Source: JBEIFW01 sp044370695
GTDB taxonomy: Bacteria > Actinomycetota > Acidimicrobiia > Acidimicrobiales > Ilumatobacteraceae
Length of the DNA stretch: 20,006 bases
Assembly (NCBI GenBank): GCA_044370695.1
Contig: JBILVB010000060.1
Coordinates: 1 to 20,006 of the forward strand
Direction: 5' to 3'
The stretch's first letter is position 1, and each line of letters starts with the position of its first letter. Shown here one piece after another: positions 6,777-13,587 of this stretch. A model generated the notes under the pieces. The model was not told where the DNA came from. It worked only from the letters and a program-made list of their open reading frames with translations, and searched no databases. A program made the translations under genes and the position numbers.

Positions 6777-7331
6777 TCAGCGGATGAGGGTGTCGGCCTC
6801 GTGCCCGCGCTCGACGAGGTGCAACGCGCCGGTCCCGTCCACCTCGACGACGGTGATCGAGCAGTTGTCGAGGCTGGCGATCACGATCCGGTCGTCGCCG
6901 ACGGCCGCGCCGATCACGGCGTTGATCGCCACGAAATGGGAGACCACCACGGCGTCGGCGCCGATCCCGGCGACCGCCGCCACGACCCCGTCGCGGAACG
7001 CGGTGTAGCGGGGGCCGAGCCCCGACCACGTCCCGGCCATCGCCGCGCGCAACCACGCCACCCGCTCCCCCATCGCCACCCCGTCGGGTGAGGGGATCTC
7101 GGCCACGGCCGGGACGAGGAGGGGCGTGCACCCCCAGGCGACGGCGAGCGGTGCCGCGGTCTCGCGGGTGCGCCGCAACGGGCTCGTCACCAGCGCGAGC
7201 GGGCCGAGCGGGGCGAGGCGCTCGGTCATCGCACGAGCCTGCGCCCGGCCGAGGTCGTCCAGCCCCGGGTCGGGATCGTCGTCCCACCCGGCCGCGGCTC
7301 GACCATGGCGCACCAGGTGGATCCGGGTCAC
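6777..7331 (-). CDS. Histidine phosphatase family protein (phosphoglycerate-mutase-like)
   Basis: 184 residues. The N-terminal HLVRHGRA (5-12) has the nucleophilic His9 with Arg8; SPLRRTRETA (50-59) supplies the phosphate-binding Arg; VAEIPSPDG (76-84) holds the acid Glu; VVSHFVAINAVIG (129-141) holds the second His132. This is the complete branch-1 histidine phosphatase set, so an active phosphatase is expected; substrate unknown. The GTG start at 7331 overlaps the stop of the PIG-L deacetylase gene in a GTGA overlap, which implies translational coupling and a shared mRNA. Family members act on sugar phosphates, nucleotides, cobalamin precursors or proteins. Coupling to a sugar deacetylase makes a sugar-phosphate substrate reasonable but unproven. 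Confidence 0.9.
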   Translation of the reverse strand: MTRIHLVRHGRAAAGWDDDPDPGLDDLGRAQARAMTERLAPLGPLALVTSPLRRTRETAAPLAVAWGCTPLLVPAVAEIPSPDGVAMGERVAWLRAAMAGTWSGLGPRYTAFRDGVVAAVAGIGADAVVVSHFVAINAVIGAAVGDDRIVIASLDNCSITVVEVDGTGALHLVERGHEADTLIR

Positions 7332-8143
7332 CACAAGCCGGCGAACCCGTGCTCGTGGATGCCCGCGGGCGCCCCGCGCCGGATGAACCACTCCGTCCCG
7401 AAGGCCATGGCGAAGGCCTCGTCGGGCATCTGCAGGAAGAAGCTCGTGTCGGTGATCTGGCTGCGGTGGCAGGCCATCGAGGCCCGCTTGGCCGCCAGCG
7501 CCGCGCGGATGTCGACCATCGTGGTGAGCTCGGCCTCGGGCATCCCGAACGGGTTGCCGTCGTCGGCCGGGCCGTCGACATCGAAGCCGGGGCCGTCGGC
7601 GCCCTCGGCCGGCTCGCCCATCAGCTCGCGCTGCACCGCCATCAGGCGGCGCATGTGGTCGCGGTTCATCGTCGCCTCGTACACCTCGACGGTGCCGGCG
7701 AGCACCGCCGCCCGGTGACCGACGTGATGCACCTTCACGTGATCGGGATGCCCGTAGTTGCCGTGCCAGTCGTAGACGGTGACGACGTCGGCCGCCTCCT
7801 CCACCAGGATGGCCGCCAGGCGAGCGGCGGCGTCGTCGAGCGGTGCCTGGTGGAACGACGACGGGTGGTCGTTGTGCTCCCAACCGGTCATCCCCGAGTC
7901 GTGATACCCGAGCCAGGCGACGCGGTGGATGCCGAGCGCGTCCGCCGAGGCCTCGGTCTCGGCACGACGGCGCTCGACGAGCGATTCGGGGCTCTCCACC
8001 CCCTCGGGCCGTTCGCCGTGACGGCCGTCGGTGGCCACGACGAGCACCACGCGGTGCCCGGCCGCGGCTGCCAGGGCCATCACTCCGCCGGTGGAGATGG
8101 ACTCGTCGTCGGGATGGGCGTGGAAGCACACCAGGGTCGCCAT
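7328..8143 (-). CDS. PIG-L family zinc N-deacetylase, MshB/Mca-like
   Basis: 271 residues. Zinc-deacetylase signature FHAHPDDESISTGG (7-20) gives ligands His10 and Asp13 with Asp12 as likely general base; NYGHPDHVKVHHVG (129-142) supplies His132/His135. RHGERP after the second strand is also typical. In actinobacteria this family includes MshB (removes acetyl from GlcNAc-inositol in mycothiol synthesis) and Mca (cleaves mycothiol S-conjugates); which one, or a third PIG-L branch, cannot be settled by eye. The C-terminal half has TDTSFFLQMPDEAFAMAFG and EWFIRRG, features seen in uncharacterised actinobacterial PIG-L proteins. ATG at 8143 with TAGGGT 10 bases upstream. The stop overlaps the start of the histidine phosphatase by 4 bases. 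Confidence 0.88.
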   Translation of the reverse strand: MATLVCFHAHPDDESISTGGVMALAAAAGHRVVLVVATDGRHGERPEGVESPESLVERRRAETEASADALGIHRVAWLGYHDSGMTGWEHNDHPSSFHQAPLDDAAARLAAILVEEAADVVTVYDWHGNYGHPDHVKVHHVGHRAAVLAGTVEVYEATMNRDHMRRLMAVQRELMGEPAEGADGPGFDVDGPADDGNPFGMPEAELTTMVDIRAALAAKRASMACHRSQITDTSFFLQMPDEAFAMAFGTEWFIRRGAPAGIHEHGFAGLW

Positions 8144-8153
8144 GCGGAGCGCG

Positions 8154-8159
8154 ACCCTA
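8154..8159 (-). promoter_or_regulatory. Predicted -10 element for the PIG-L deacetylase gene
   Basis: TAGGGT on the minus strand lies 10 bases before the ATG at 8143 and immediately downstream of the racemase stop. The transcript would have a leader of only about 3 bases. It suggests the deacetylase-phosphatase pair is separately transcribed from the racemase. Confidence 0.45.
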
Positions 8160-8167
8160 CCGGCCCG

Positions 8168-9328
8168 TCAGGACGCCGCCTTGGCCGCTCCCGAGGCGAG
8201 CAGGGCCTCGACCCGGTCGGCCGGGATCCCCCAGTCGGTGAGCACCTCGCGGGTGTGCTCACCGGCATGAGCCGGCGGCTGCTCCAGGGTCGGCGCGGTG
8301 CGGCTGAAGCGAGGTGCCGGTGCCGGCTGGGTCTTGCCGGCGAACTCGACGAAGGTGCTGCGGGCCTTGTTGTGGGGATGCTCGGCCGCTTCGGCCATCG
8401 TGAGCACCGGGGCGAAGCAGATGTCGGTCATCTCCATGATCGAGCACCACTCGGCCCGGGTGCGGGTGCGGAACAGCGCCCGCAGCCGCTCCTTCTTGTG
8501 CGTCCAGCCGGCCTTGTCCATCTGCTTGGAACGGTCCGCGAAGTCCGGATCGTCGGCGAGGCCGGCCTTGTCGATCAGCTCGGCGTAGAACTGCGGCTCG
8601 ATCGAGCCGAGCGAGATGTACGCACCGTCGGCGCACTCGTAGGCGTCGTAGAAGTGCGAGCCGGTGTCGAGCAGGTTGACGCCGCGGTTGTTCTCGTCCC
8701 ACGCCGCACCGCGCATGCCCCAGAACATCGCCATCAGCACCGCCGCACCGTCGACCATCGCGGCGTCGACCACCTGGCCGACCCCGGACCGGGACGCCTC
8801 GAGCAGCCCGCACACCATGCCGTAGGCGAGCAGCATGCCGCCGCCACCGAAATCGCCGACCAGGTTCAGCGGCGGGACCGGCGCCTCGCCCACCCGACCG
8901 ATGTGTGCCAGCGTGCCGGACAGCGCGATGTAGTTGATGTCGTGGCCGGCCGCCTGCGCGTACGGGCCTTCCTGGCCCCAGCCCGTCATGCGGCCGAACA
9001 CGAGCTTCGGGTTGCGAGCGGCGCAGGCCTCGGGTCCGATGCCGAGCCGCTCCATCACGCCGGGCCGGAAGCCTTCGATCAGGCCGTCCGCGTGCTCGAC
9101 GAGCTGCAGGAACGTCTCGACGGCGTCGGGGTTCTTCAGATCGAGCGCCACGTTGCGCCGACCGCGGGCCATGACGTCGCCGCTCGGCGCACCGATCGGG
9201 CGCACGTTCTGGGCGCGATCGACCCGGACGACCTCGGCCCCCATGTCGGCGAGCATCATGGCGCAGAACGGCCCGGGGCCGATCCCGGCGACTTCGATGA
9301 TGCGGATCCCGGTCAACGGCCCGGCCAT
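8168..9328 (-). CDS. Alpha-methylacyl-CoA racemase (CaiB/BaiF, family III CoA-transferase fold)
   Basis: 386 residues from ATG 9328, beginning MAGPLTGIRIIEVAGIGPGP. The protein follows mycobacterial MCR closely: EGFRPGVMERLGIGPE (85-100), MTGWGQEGPYAQAAGHDINYIA (114-135) containing the catalytic pair His129/Asp130, and NLVGDFGGGG with catalytic Asp159; DAAMVDGAAVL and IEPQFYAELI are also family-typical. These residues carry out 1,1-proton transfer that inverts the alpha-methyl centre of branched acyl-CoAs, allowing beta-oxidation of branched-chain or sterol side-chain acids. A CoA transferase role is less likely given the GHD and GDFGGG motifs. The ATG is chosen over an upstream in-frame start at 9361 because a G-rich ribosome site precedes it. 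Confidence 0.93.
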   Translation of the reverse strand: MAGPLTGIRIIEVAGIGPGPFCAMMLADMGAEVVRVDRAQNVRPIGAPSGDVMARGRRNVALDLKNPDAVETFLQLVEHADGLIEGFRPGVMERLGIGPEACAARNPKLVFGRMTGWGQEGPYAQAAGHDINYIALSGTLAHIGRVGEAPVPPLNLVGDFGGGGMLLAYGMVCGLLEASRSGVGQVVDAAMVDGAAVLMAMFWGMRGAAWDENNRGVNLLDTGSHFYDAYECADGAYISLGSIEPQFYAELIDKAGLADDPDFADRSKQMDKAGWTHKKERLRALFRTRTRAEWCSIMEMTDICFAPVLTMAEAAEHPHNKARSTFVEFAGKTQPAPAPRFSRTAPTLEQPPAHAGEHTREVLTDWGIPADRVEALLASGAAKAAS

Positions 9329-9334
9329 GGCGGT

Positions 9335-9342
9335 CCCCCCTT
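9335..9342 (-). promoter_or_regulatory. Ribosome binding site of the racemase gene
   Basis: AAGGGGGG on the minus strand lies 6 bases before the ATG at 9328 and favours that start. It is a purine-rich but imperfect Shine-Dalgarno sequence. Confidence 0.5.
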
Positions 9343-9403
9343 GGAGCGTCGGTGGCGCCATCGTTGCCGCCGGGACGCACCCGACGCCAGACCGCCGGCG
9401 GGC

Positions 9404-10291
9404 TCAGCCGATGGCGTGGGTGGTGTGGCTGACGATCGCGTCCACCACCGCCGGCCACAGCGGCTCGGGCAGGTCGTGGCCCATGTCGTTGCACACCAAC
9501 AGGTTCGCCCCCGGGACCGCGGCCGCCGTGGCCTCGCCGCCCGACAGGGTGATCAGCGTGTCGGCCCGACCGTGGATCACGAGCGTCGGCACCGCCAGCG
9601 CCTGCAACCGTTCCGTCCGGTCGCCCGATGCGAGGATCGCAGCGAGCTGTCGGGCGCCGCCCGCCGGGTAGAACGAGCGGTCGTAGGAGGCGGCCGCCCG
9701 CTCCTTGGCCTTCGCCGCGTCGAAGTACCGGGGGCTGGCGAACACCCGCCAGTTGGTCGCCGCCGCCTCGACGTAGGCGGCCCGGTCGGCCGGGGGCGGG
9801 GCGAGGAGTGCCGCCGTCGCCTCGGGCTTGGCCTGGCCGACGTCGGGGTTGCCCGTCGTCGACATGATCGACGTCATCGTGAGCACCCGCTCGGGGTGCT
9901 CGATCGCCATGGTCTGCACGATCATCCCGCCCATCGACGCGCCTGCGATGTGGGCCCGCTCGATACCGAGGTGGTCGAGCAACCCGAACGCGTCGTCGCT
10001 GAAGGCCGACAGCGTGTACGGGACCGCCGGGACCTTGCTGTAGTCCCGGGCGGCGAGCGCGCCGAGCAGCCCGACCATGTCCACCTCGACCCCGTCGAAC
10101 TTGGTGGAGAGCCCGACGTCACGGTTGTCGAACCGGATCACGAAGCGGCCGCGGTCGGCCAGCATCCGGCAGAACGCCTCGTCCCACGAGGTCAGCTGGG
10201 CGGTGAACCCCATGACGAGCAGCAGGGCGGGGTCGGCGGGGTCGCCGAAGGTCTCGTACTCGATCTCGATGCCGTTGGACGGGGCGCGCAT
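9404..10291 (-). CDS. Alpha/beta-hydrolase fold esterase/hydrolase
   Basis: 295 residues. LLLVMGFTAQLTSWD (23-37) forms the oxyanion side, RFDNRDVGLS (53-62) is the usual strand-4 loop, and AHIAGASMGGMIVQTMA (113-129) is the nucleophile elbow with Ser119. PTLVIHGRADTLI gives the acid Asp and CNDMGHDLPEPLW the catalytic His, so the triad is complete. The pattern resembles RdmC/aclacinomycin methylesterase-like and other small-ester hydrolases; the exact substrate is unknown. No signal peptide, so cytosolic. ATG at 10291 stands 6 bases after CAGACT, suggesting a leaderless mRNA. It lies upstream of the racemase on the same strand with a 75-base gap, so both may join one lipid- or ester-catabolic unit, which is inference. 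Confidence 0.9.
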   Translation of the reverse strand: MRAPSNGIEIEYETFGDPADPALLLVMGFTAQLTSWDEAFCRMLADRGRFVIRFDNRDVGLSTKFDGVEVDMVGLLGALAARDYSKVPAVPYTLSAFSDDAFGLLDHLGIERAHIAGASMGGMIVQTMAIEHPERVLTMTSIMSTTGNPDVGQAKPEATAALLAPPPADRAAYVEAAATNWRVFASPRYFDAAKAKERAAASYDRSFYPAGGARQLAAILASGDRTERLQALAVPTLVIHGRADTLITLSGGEATAAAVPGANLLVCNDMGHDLPEPLWPAVVDAIVSHTTHAIG

Positions 10292-10297
10292 GGCCGC

Positions 10298-10303
10298 AGT
10301 CTG
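10298..10303 (-). promoter_or_regulatory. Predicted -10 element (CAGACT) for the alpha/beta hydrolase gene
   Basis: CAGACT on the minus strand, 6 bases, then ATG at 10291. It is almost the same arrangement as GAGACT before the reductase at 6725 and CAGACT before the gene at 13513. Confidence 0.42.
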
Positions 10304-10351
10304 GCCCAACGTCGCGCTCAAGTTCCGGACCCACCCGCCGATGTCAGCTTC

Positions 10352-10477
10352 GTGCCCGATGCCGCCGTCGCCGCCGTGTCCACCACCCTCGCCGTGGCCC
10401 TCGGCGCCGCCATGCTCGCGGTGGAGGCACCCAAGCGGGCCGTGGTGCGCCTGCGGGCCCGCTACCGGCGGCGCTGA
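10352..10477 (+). CDS. Possible 41-residue single-pass membrane protein
   Basis: From a GTG at 10352 the frame encodes VPDAAVAAVSTTLAVALG at its start, a hydrophobic run to about residue 24, then a very basic tail (KRAVVRLRARYRRR). Nearly all third codon positions are G or C, as expected for a real gene here. It fills the otherwise empty space between the divergent-side hydrolase and the aldo/keto reductase, and overlaps the latter's 3' end by 16 bases in convergent orientation. No ribosome site or -10 hexamer is clear. No known family. It may be chance in a GC-rich region. Confidence 0.35.
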   Translation: MPDAAVAAVSTTLAVALGAAMLAVEAPKRAVVRLRARYRRR

Positions 10478-11505
10478 GCGGGGTCGCTGAGCGACGGCCC
10501 GACGAACACCGACTCGTCGGGCTGCACGCACGAGCCGGGAGGGACGAGCGCGTCGATGCGGTCGAGCAGGTCGCCGTCGAGGCGGACCTGCGCTGCGCCC
10601 AGCTGGCCGGTCAGGTGTTCGAGCGTGCGCGGGCCGATGATCGCCGATGTCACACCGGGGTGCTGCAGCGTCCAGGCCACGGCGAGCTCGGGCAGCGTCA
10701 CACCGGCCTCGCCGGCGAGGGCCACGAGCTGCTCGACGAGTTCGAGCTTGCGGGCATTGTGCGGCTTCGCGACGTCGAACCGGTCGAACAGGCGGGCGGC
10801 CCGACCCTCCCGGCGCTGACCGGCCCCGGCCCGGTAGGCGCCCGACAGCCAGCCTCCGTTGAGCGGGCTGTAGACGATCGCGCCCATCCCGTAGCGGCGG
10901 CACGCCGGCAGCAGCTCGCGCTCGATCCAGCGCACGAAGATCGAGTACGGCGGCTGCTCGCACCGGAACGGCACGTGACCGCGACGGTCGGCCACCCACT
11001 GGGCCTCCACGATCTGGTCGGGCGGGAAGGTGGACGAACCGATGGCGCGCACCTTGCCCTGGCGCACCAGGTCGCTCAGCGCACCCAGCGTCTCGTCGAC
11101 GTCGGTCGACGGGTCGGGCCGGTGGATCTGGTAGAGGTCGATGTAGTCCGTGCCGAGCCGACGGAGGCTGGCTTCACAGGCGGCAACGATGTGGCGACGG
11201 CTGTTGCCCCACGTGTTGGGCCGGCGCACCGCGGCGAACGGGCCGTCGGCCACCGGGAAGTGGCACTTGGTGGCGAGCACCACCTCGTCGCGCCGGCCGG
11301 CGAGGGCCCGCCCGACGATCTCCTCGCTCACCCCGGCCGAGTACACGTCGGCGGTGTCGACGAAGTTGATGCCGGCATCGAGCGCGGTGTGGACGATCCG
11401 CTCGCACTCGTCACGGTCGTCGTTGCCGACCGGCCCGAGCATCATCGCCCCGAGGCACAACGAGCTGACGTGGATGCCGGTGCGACCCAGCGTGCGGTAC
11501 TCCAT
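10462..11505 (-). CDS. Aldo/keto reductase
   Basis: 347 residues starting MEYRTLGRTGIHVSSLCLGA, the standard (beta/alpha)8 barrel opening. The catalytic tetrad is complete: Asp50 and Tyr55 in NFVDTADVYSAG, Lys80 in LATKCHF, and His128 in LYQIHRPD. The NADPH-binding end has SAIIGPRTLEHL. This set suggests reduction of aldehydes or ketones; the family is too broad to name a substrate. Closest by memory to actinobacterial YajO/Tas-like or AKR11/12-type oxidoreductases. ATG at 11505 is 6 bases after TAGCGT. Divergent from the SMP-30 gene across only 24 bases. A reductase next to a lactonase could serve a sugar or lactone route, which is inference. The TAG stop overlaps a possible small plus-strand gene. 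Confidence 0.95.
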   Translation of the reverse strand: MEYRTLGRTGIHVSSLCLGAMMLGPVGNDDRDECERIVHTALDAGINFVDTADVYSAGVSEEIVGRALAGRRDEVVLATKCHFPVADGPFAAVRRPNTWGNSRRHIVAACEASLRRLGTDYIDLYQIHRPDPSTDVDETLGALSDLVRQGKVRAIGSSTFPPDQIVEAQWVADRRGHVPFRCEQPPYSIFVRWIERELLPACRRYGMGAIVYSPLNGGWLSGAYRAGAGQRREGRAARLFDRFDVAKPHNARKLELVEQLVALAGEAGVTLPELAVAWTLQHPGVTSAIIGPRTLEHLTGQLGAAQVRLDGDLLDRIDALVPPGSCVQPDESVFVGPSLSDPAQRRR

Positions 11506-11511
11506 GGCCGG

Positions 11512-11521
11512 ACGCTACAAC
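11512..11521. promoter_or_regulatory. Overlapping divergent -10 elements for aldo/keto reductase and SMP-30 genes
   Basis: ACGCTACAAC holds TAGCGT on the minus strand (6 bases before ATG 11505) and TACAAC on the plus strand (8 bases before ATG 11530). Both hexamers share the TA at 11516-11517, so they cannot both be bound at once. The plus-strand hexamer lacks the final T and is weaker. Confidence 0.5.
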
Positions 11522-11529
11522 CGGGCCCC

Positions 11530-12414
11530 ATGCGCACCGCACGGACGTTGGCCGAGGGGTTCACCTTCGGCGAGGGGCCCCGCTGGCACGACGGCCGGTG
11601 GTGGGTGAGCGACTTCCACGACCATGCCGTCAAGACCGTCACGCCCGACGGCGAGGTCGCCGTCGCCGTCCAACTCGACGACCGTCCCTCGGGGCTCGGC
11701 TGGCTCCCCGACGGGCGCCTGCTCGTCGTGTCGATGACCCGGCGGCAGGTCCTGCGTCGCGAGCCCGACGGGACCGTCGTCGTGCACGCCGACCTGTCGG
11801 ACGTGGCGACGTTCCACTGCAACGACATGGTGGTCGACGGCACCGGGCGGGCCTGGGTCGGCAACTTCGGCTTCGACCTCGAGCGCTACGTCGAGCGGCG
11901 CGCCGCCGGGGCGCGCGAGGAGGCCGCAGCGATGCGGCGGACGGCGGCGCTGGCCTGCGTGACGCCCGACGGCGTCGTGCGCGTCGCCGCCGAGGGCCTC
12001 GAGTTCCCCAACGGCTCGGTCGTCACGCCCGACGGCGCCACCCTGATCGTGGCCGAGTCGTTGGGGCAGCGGCTCACCGCCTGGACGATCGGTCCGGACG
12101 GAACGCTCACCGACCGGCGGGAGTGGGCCGACCTGCCCGGTATCGCGCCCGACGGCATCTGCCTCGACGCCGACGGGGCGATCTGGGTGGCCGATGCCGC
12201 CGGCCACGGTGCGGTGCGCGTGCGCGCCGGCGGCGAGATCGTCGACCGGGTCGAGGTCGACGACCACTGCTACGCCTGCATGCTCGGCGGCCCGACCGGC
12301 ACCACCCTGCTGCTCGTCACCGCAGCCACCTCGGAGGTCGACCGGGCCCGGGCGCAGCGGGCCGGACGGGTCCGGGTGGTCGACGTCGAGGTGCCGGGCG
12401 CCGGCTGGCCCTGA
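11530..12414 (+). CDS. SMP-30/gluconolactonase family protein
   Basis: 294 residues forming a six-bladed beta-propeller. Opening FTFGEGPRWHDGRWWVSD gives metal ligand Glu15; CNDMVVDGTGRAWVGN gives Asn98; GLEFPNGSVVTPDG gives Asn161; and GIAPDGICLDADGAIWVAD gives Asp208. These four are the divalent-metal site of SMP-30/gluconolactonases, which hydrolyse sugar lactones or related esters; the true substrate is unknown. An insertion (ERYVERRAAGAREEAAAMRR, about 118-137) lies between blades. Cytosolic, no signal peptide. The ATG at 11530 likely begins a leaderless mRNA. The TGA stop is convergent with the YbhN-like gene 7 bases on, inside an inverted repeat. Confidence 0.92.
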   Translation: MRTARTLAEGFTFGEGPRWHDGRWWVSDFHDHAVKTVTPDGEVAVAVQLDDRPSGLGWLPDGRLLVVSMTRRQVLRREPDGTVVVHADLSDVATFHCNDMVVDGTGRAWVGNFGFDLERYVERRAAGAREEAAAMRRTAALACVTPDGVVRVAAEGLEFPNGSVVTPDGATLIVAESLGQRLTAWTIGPDGTLTDRREWADLPGIAPDGICLDADGAIWVADAAGHGAVRVRAGGEIVDRVEVDDHCYACMLGGPTGTTLLLVTAATSEVDRARAQRAGRVRVVDVEVPGAGWP

Positions 12415-12425
12415 CGATTCGTCAG
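12411..12425. terminator. Inverted repeat spanning convergent stop codons
   Basis: CTGACGA, one base, TCGTCAG: a perfect 7-base inverted repeat that includes the TGA of the SMP-30 gene and the TGA of the convergent membrane protein gene. The one-base centre means a hairpin would have to open some pairs. There is no T-tract, so termination is only a possibility. Confidence 0.4.
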
Positions 12426-13513
12426 CGTCCCAACGACACCGAGTCGACGTCGACCACGACGGTCGGCTCGGCGTCGTTCGGGGTCGCGACGGCAGCGAGG
12501 TCGGGATCGGGTCGGCGCCGTCGCCAGGCGAGCCATCCCGCGTAGGCCAGTCCGCCGGTCACCAGCGGCACCACGACGGTCACGAAGCGGTGTACGAGCA
12601 CCGCGGCAAGGGCGTCGTCGGCCGGTGCGCCGAGCGTCACCAGTCCGGCCACCAAACCGCCCTCGGTGAAGCCCACCCCGGCCGGTGTCGGGGCGAACCC
12701 TGCCGCTGCCGACACCACGGCGAACATGCCCCAGAAGCCGACCGGATCGACCGACCGGCCGACCGCGTCGAGCGCGACGAGCAGCAACACCCCACCGGCG
12801 ACGTGCCCGGCTACCCCGCCCGCGACCAGGGCAAACCCCTTGCGGCGCAGCACCTCGGCGCCGTGGACCCGACCCTCGGCGACGGCTTGGGGCAGATCGA
12901 GGCGGCCGGCCGCCGGGAAGCGCCGGGCCAGCCGGCGCTGGAGTCGCACCGCACTGCGCACCGTGGCGTCCGCCAGGCGGCCCGGGCGGAGCACCACGAA
13001 CGCGACCAGCGCACCGACGGCGAGCGCTGTGACGGCCGCACCGGCGGCGAGTGCGTCGACGGTGTCCCCGCGAGCCGCCAGGAGGTCGCCGCCGGCGGTG
13101 ACGAGCACCAGCAGCCACAGGCCGGCCGCGTACGCCTGGGACACCACGACGTACGACACCGTGATCCGGGGCAGCCCGAAGCCGAAGCTACGCCCGACGA
13201 CGACCCGTGCGGCGAAACCCGCGACGGGACCGCTCGGCAGGGTGTGGGCGGCCCGGTCGATCTCGCCGAGCAGGACCGCACGACCCCAGGGCAGCGATCC
13301 GAGCGACCAGCGCAGCAACGCCGCCCGGATCGAGGACCAGACCAGCCAGCAGCCGGTCACCGCCACCAGAGCCCCGCTCCCGATCCGTCCCAGTGCTCCC
13401 GCCGCGTCGCCGACGAGGTCGCGCTGCACCACTGCAGCGCTCACGACGGCGGCCACCACACCCAACCGCACCGCTGCCGACCAGGGCGATCGACGGGTCC
13501 GGGCGACGCTCAT
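12422..13513 (-). CDS. YbhN/lysylphosphatidylglycerol-synthase-TM-like flippase-fold membrane protein
   Basis: 363 residues with about eight hydrophobic segments, the pattern of the LPG_synthase_TM (UPF0104/YbhN) family. Family-typical stretches are RAALLRWSLGSLPWGRAV, HTLPSGPVAGFAARVVVGR (the conserved P-G region), and AAAGFAPTPAGVGFTEGGLV (the PxP.G.G.E signature near the C-terminal helices). These proteins span the inner membrane and are linked to lipid flipping or lipid-linked glycan export, but the substrate is unknown. No aminoacyl-transfer domain follows, so it is not a full MprF. The C-terminal tail after the last helix is acidic and polar. ATG at 13513 with CAGACT 8 bases upstream indicates a promoter of its own. 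Confidence 0.85.
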   Translation of the reverse strand: MSVARTRRSPWSAAVRLGVVAAVVSAAVVQRDLVGDAAGALGRIGSGALVAVTGCWLVWSSIRAALLRWSLGSLPWGRAVLLGEIDRAAHTLPSGPVAGFAARVVVGRSFGFGLPRITVSYVVVSQAYAAGLWLLVLVTAGGDLLAARGDTVDALAAGAAVTALAVGALVAFVVLRPGRLADATVRSAVRLQRRLARRFPAAGRLDLPQAVAEGRVHGAEVLRRKGFALVAGGVAGHVAGGVLLLVALDAVGRSVDPVGFWGMFAVVSAAAGFAPTPAGVGFTEGGLVAGLVTLGAPADDALAAVLVHRFVTVVVPLVTGGLAYAGWLAWRRRRPDPDLAAVATPNDAEPTVVVDVDSVSLGR

Positions 13514-13521
13514 CGCCCGGG

Positions 13522-13527
13522 AGTCTG
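13522..13527 (-). promoter_or_regulatory. Predicted -10 element (CAGACT) for the YbhN-like gene
   Basis: CAGACT on the minus strand, 8 bases, then ATG at 13513. Lies between a terminator-like hairpin of the upstream gene and the start, consistent with a fresh transcription unit. Confidence 0.42.
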
Positions 13528-13561
13528 CCGCCGCCCGACCCTGCGGGCACCACCGGGAGTG

Positions 13562-13587
13562 GTGACCGGCGCCCGGCGGCCGGTCAC
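13562..13587 (-). terminator. Hairpin at the end of the metal-receptor gene
   Basis: GTGACCGGC (13562-13570) and GCCGGTCAC (13579-13587) form a perfect 9-base stem with an 8-base loop. The stem overlaps the TGA stop at 13584-13586. No T-tract follows, as is common for actinobacterial hairpin terminators. It would separate the PH-metal-receptor pair from the YbhN-like gene. Confidence 0.5.

Noticed and set aside
7088..10477. A 1129-codon open frame on the plus strand
   Set aside because: It lies opposite the histidine phosphatase, PIG-L, racemase and hydrolase genes. The translation is Arg/His/Gly-rich with no family motif, as expected for a shadow frame in GC-rich DNA. Only its last 41 codons, outside those genes, were kept as a weak candidate.
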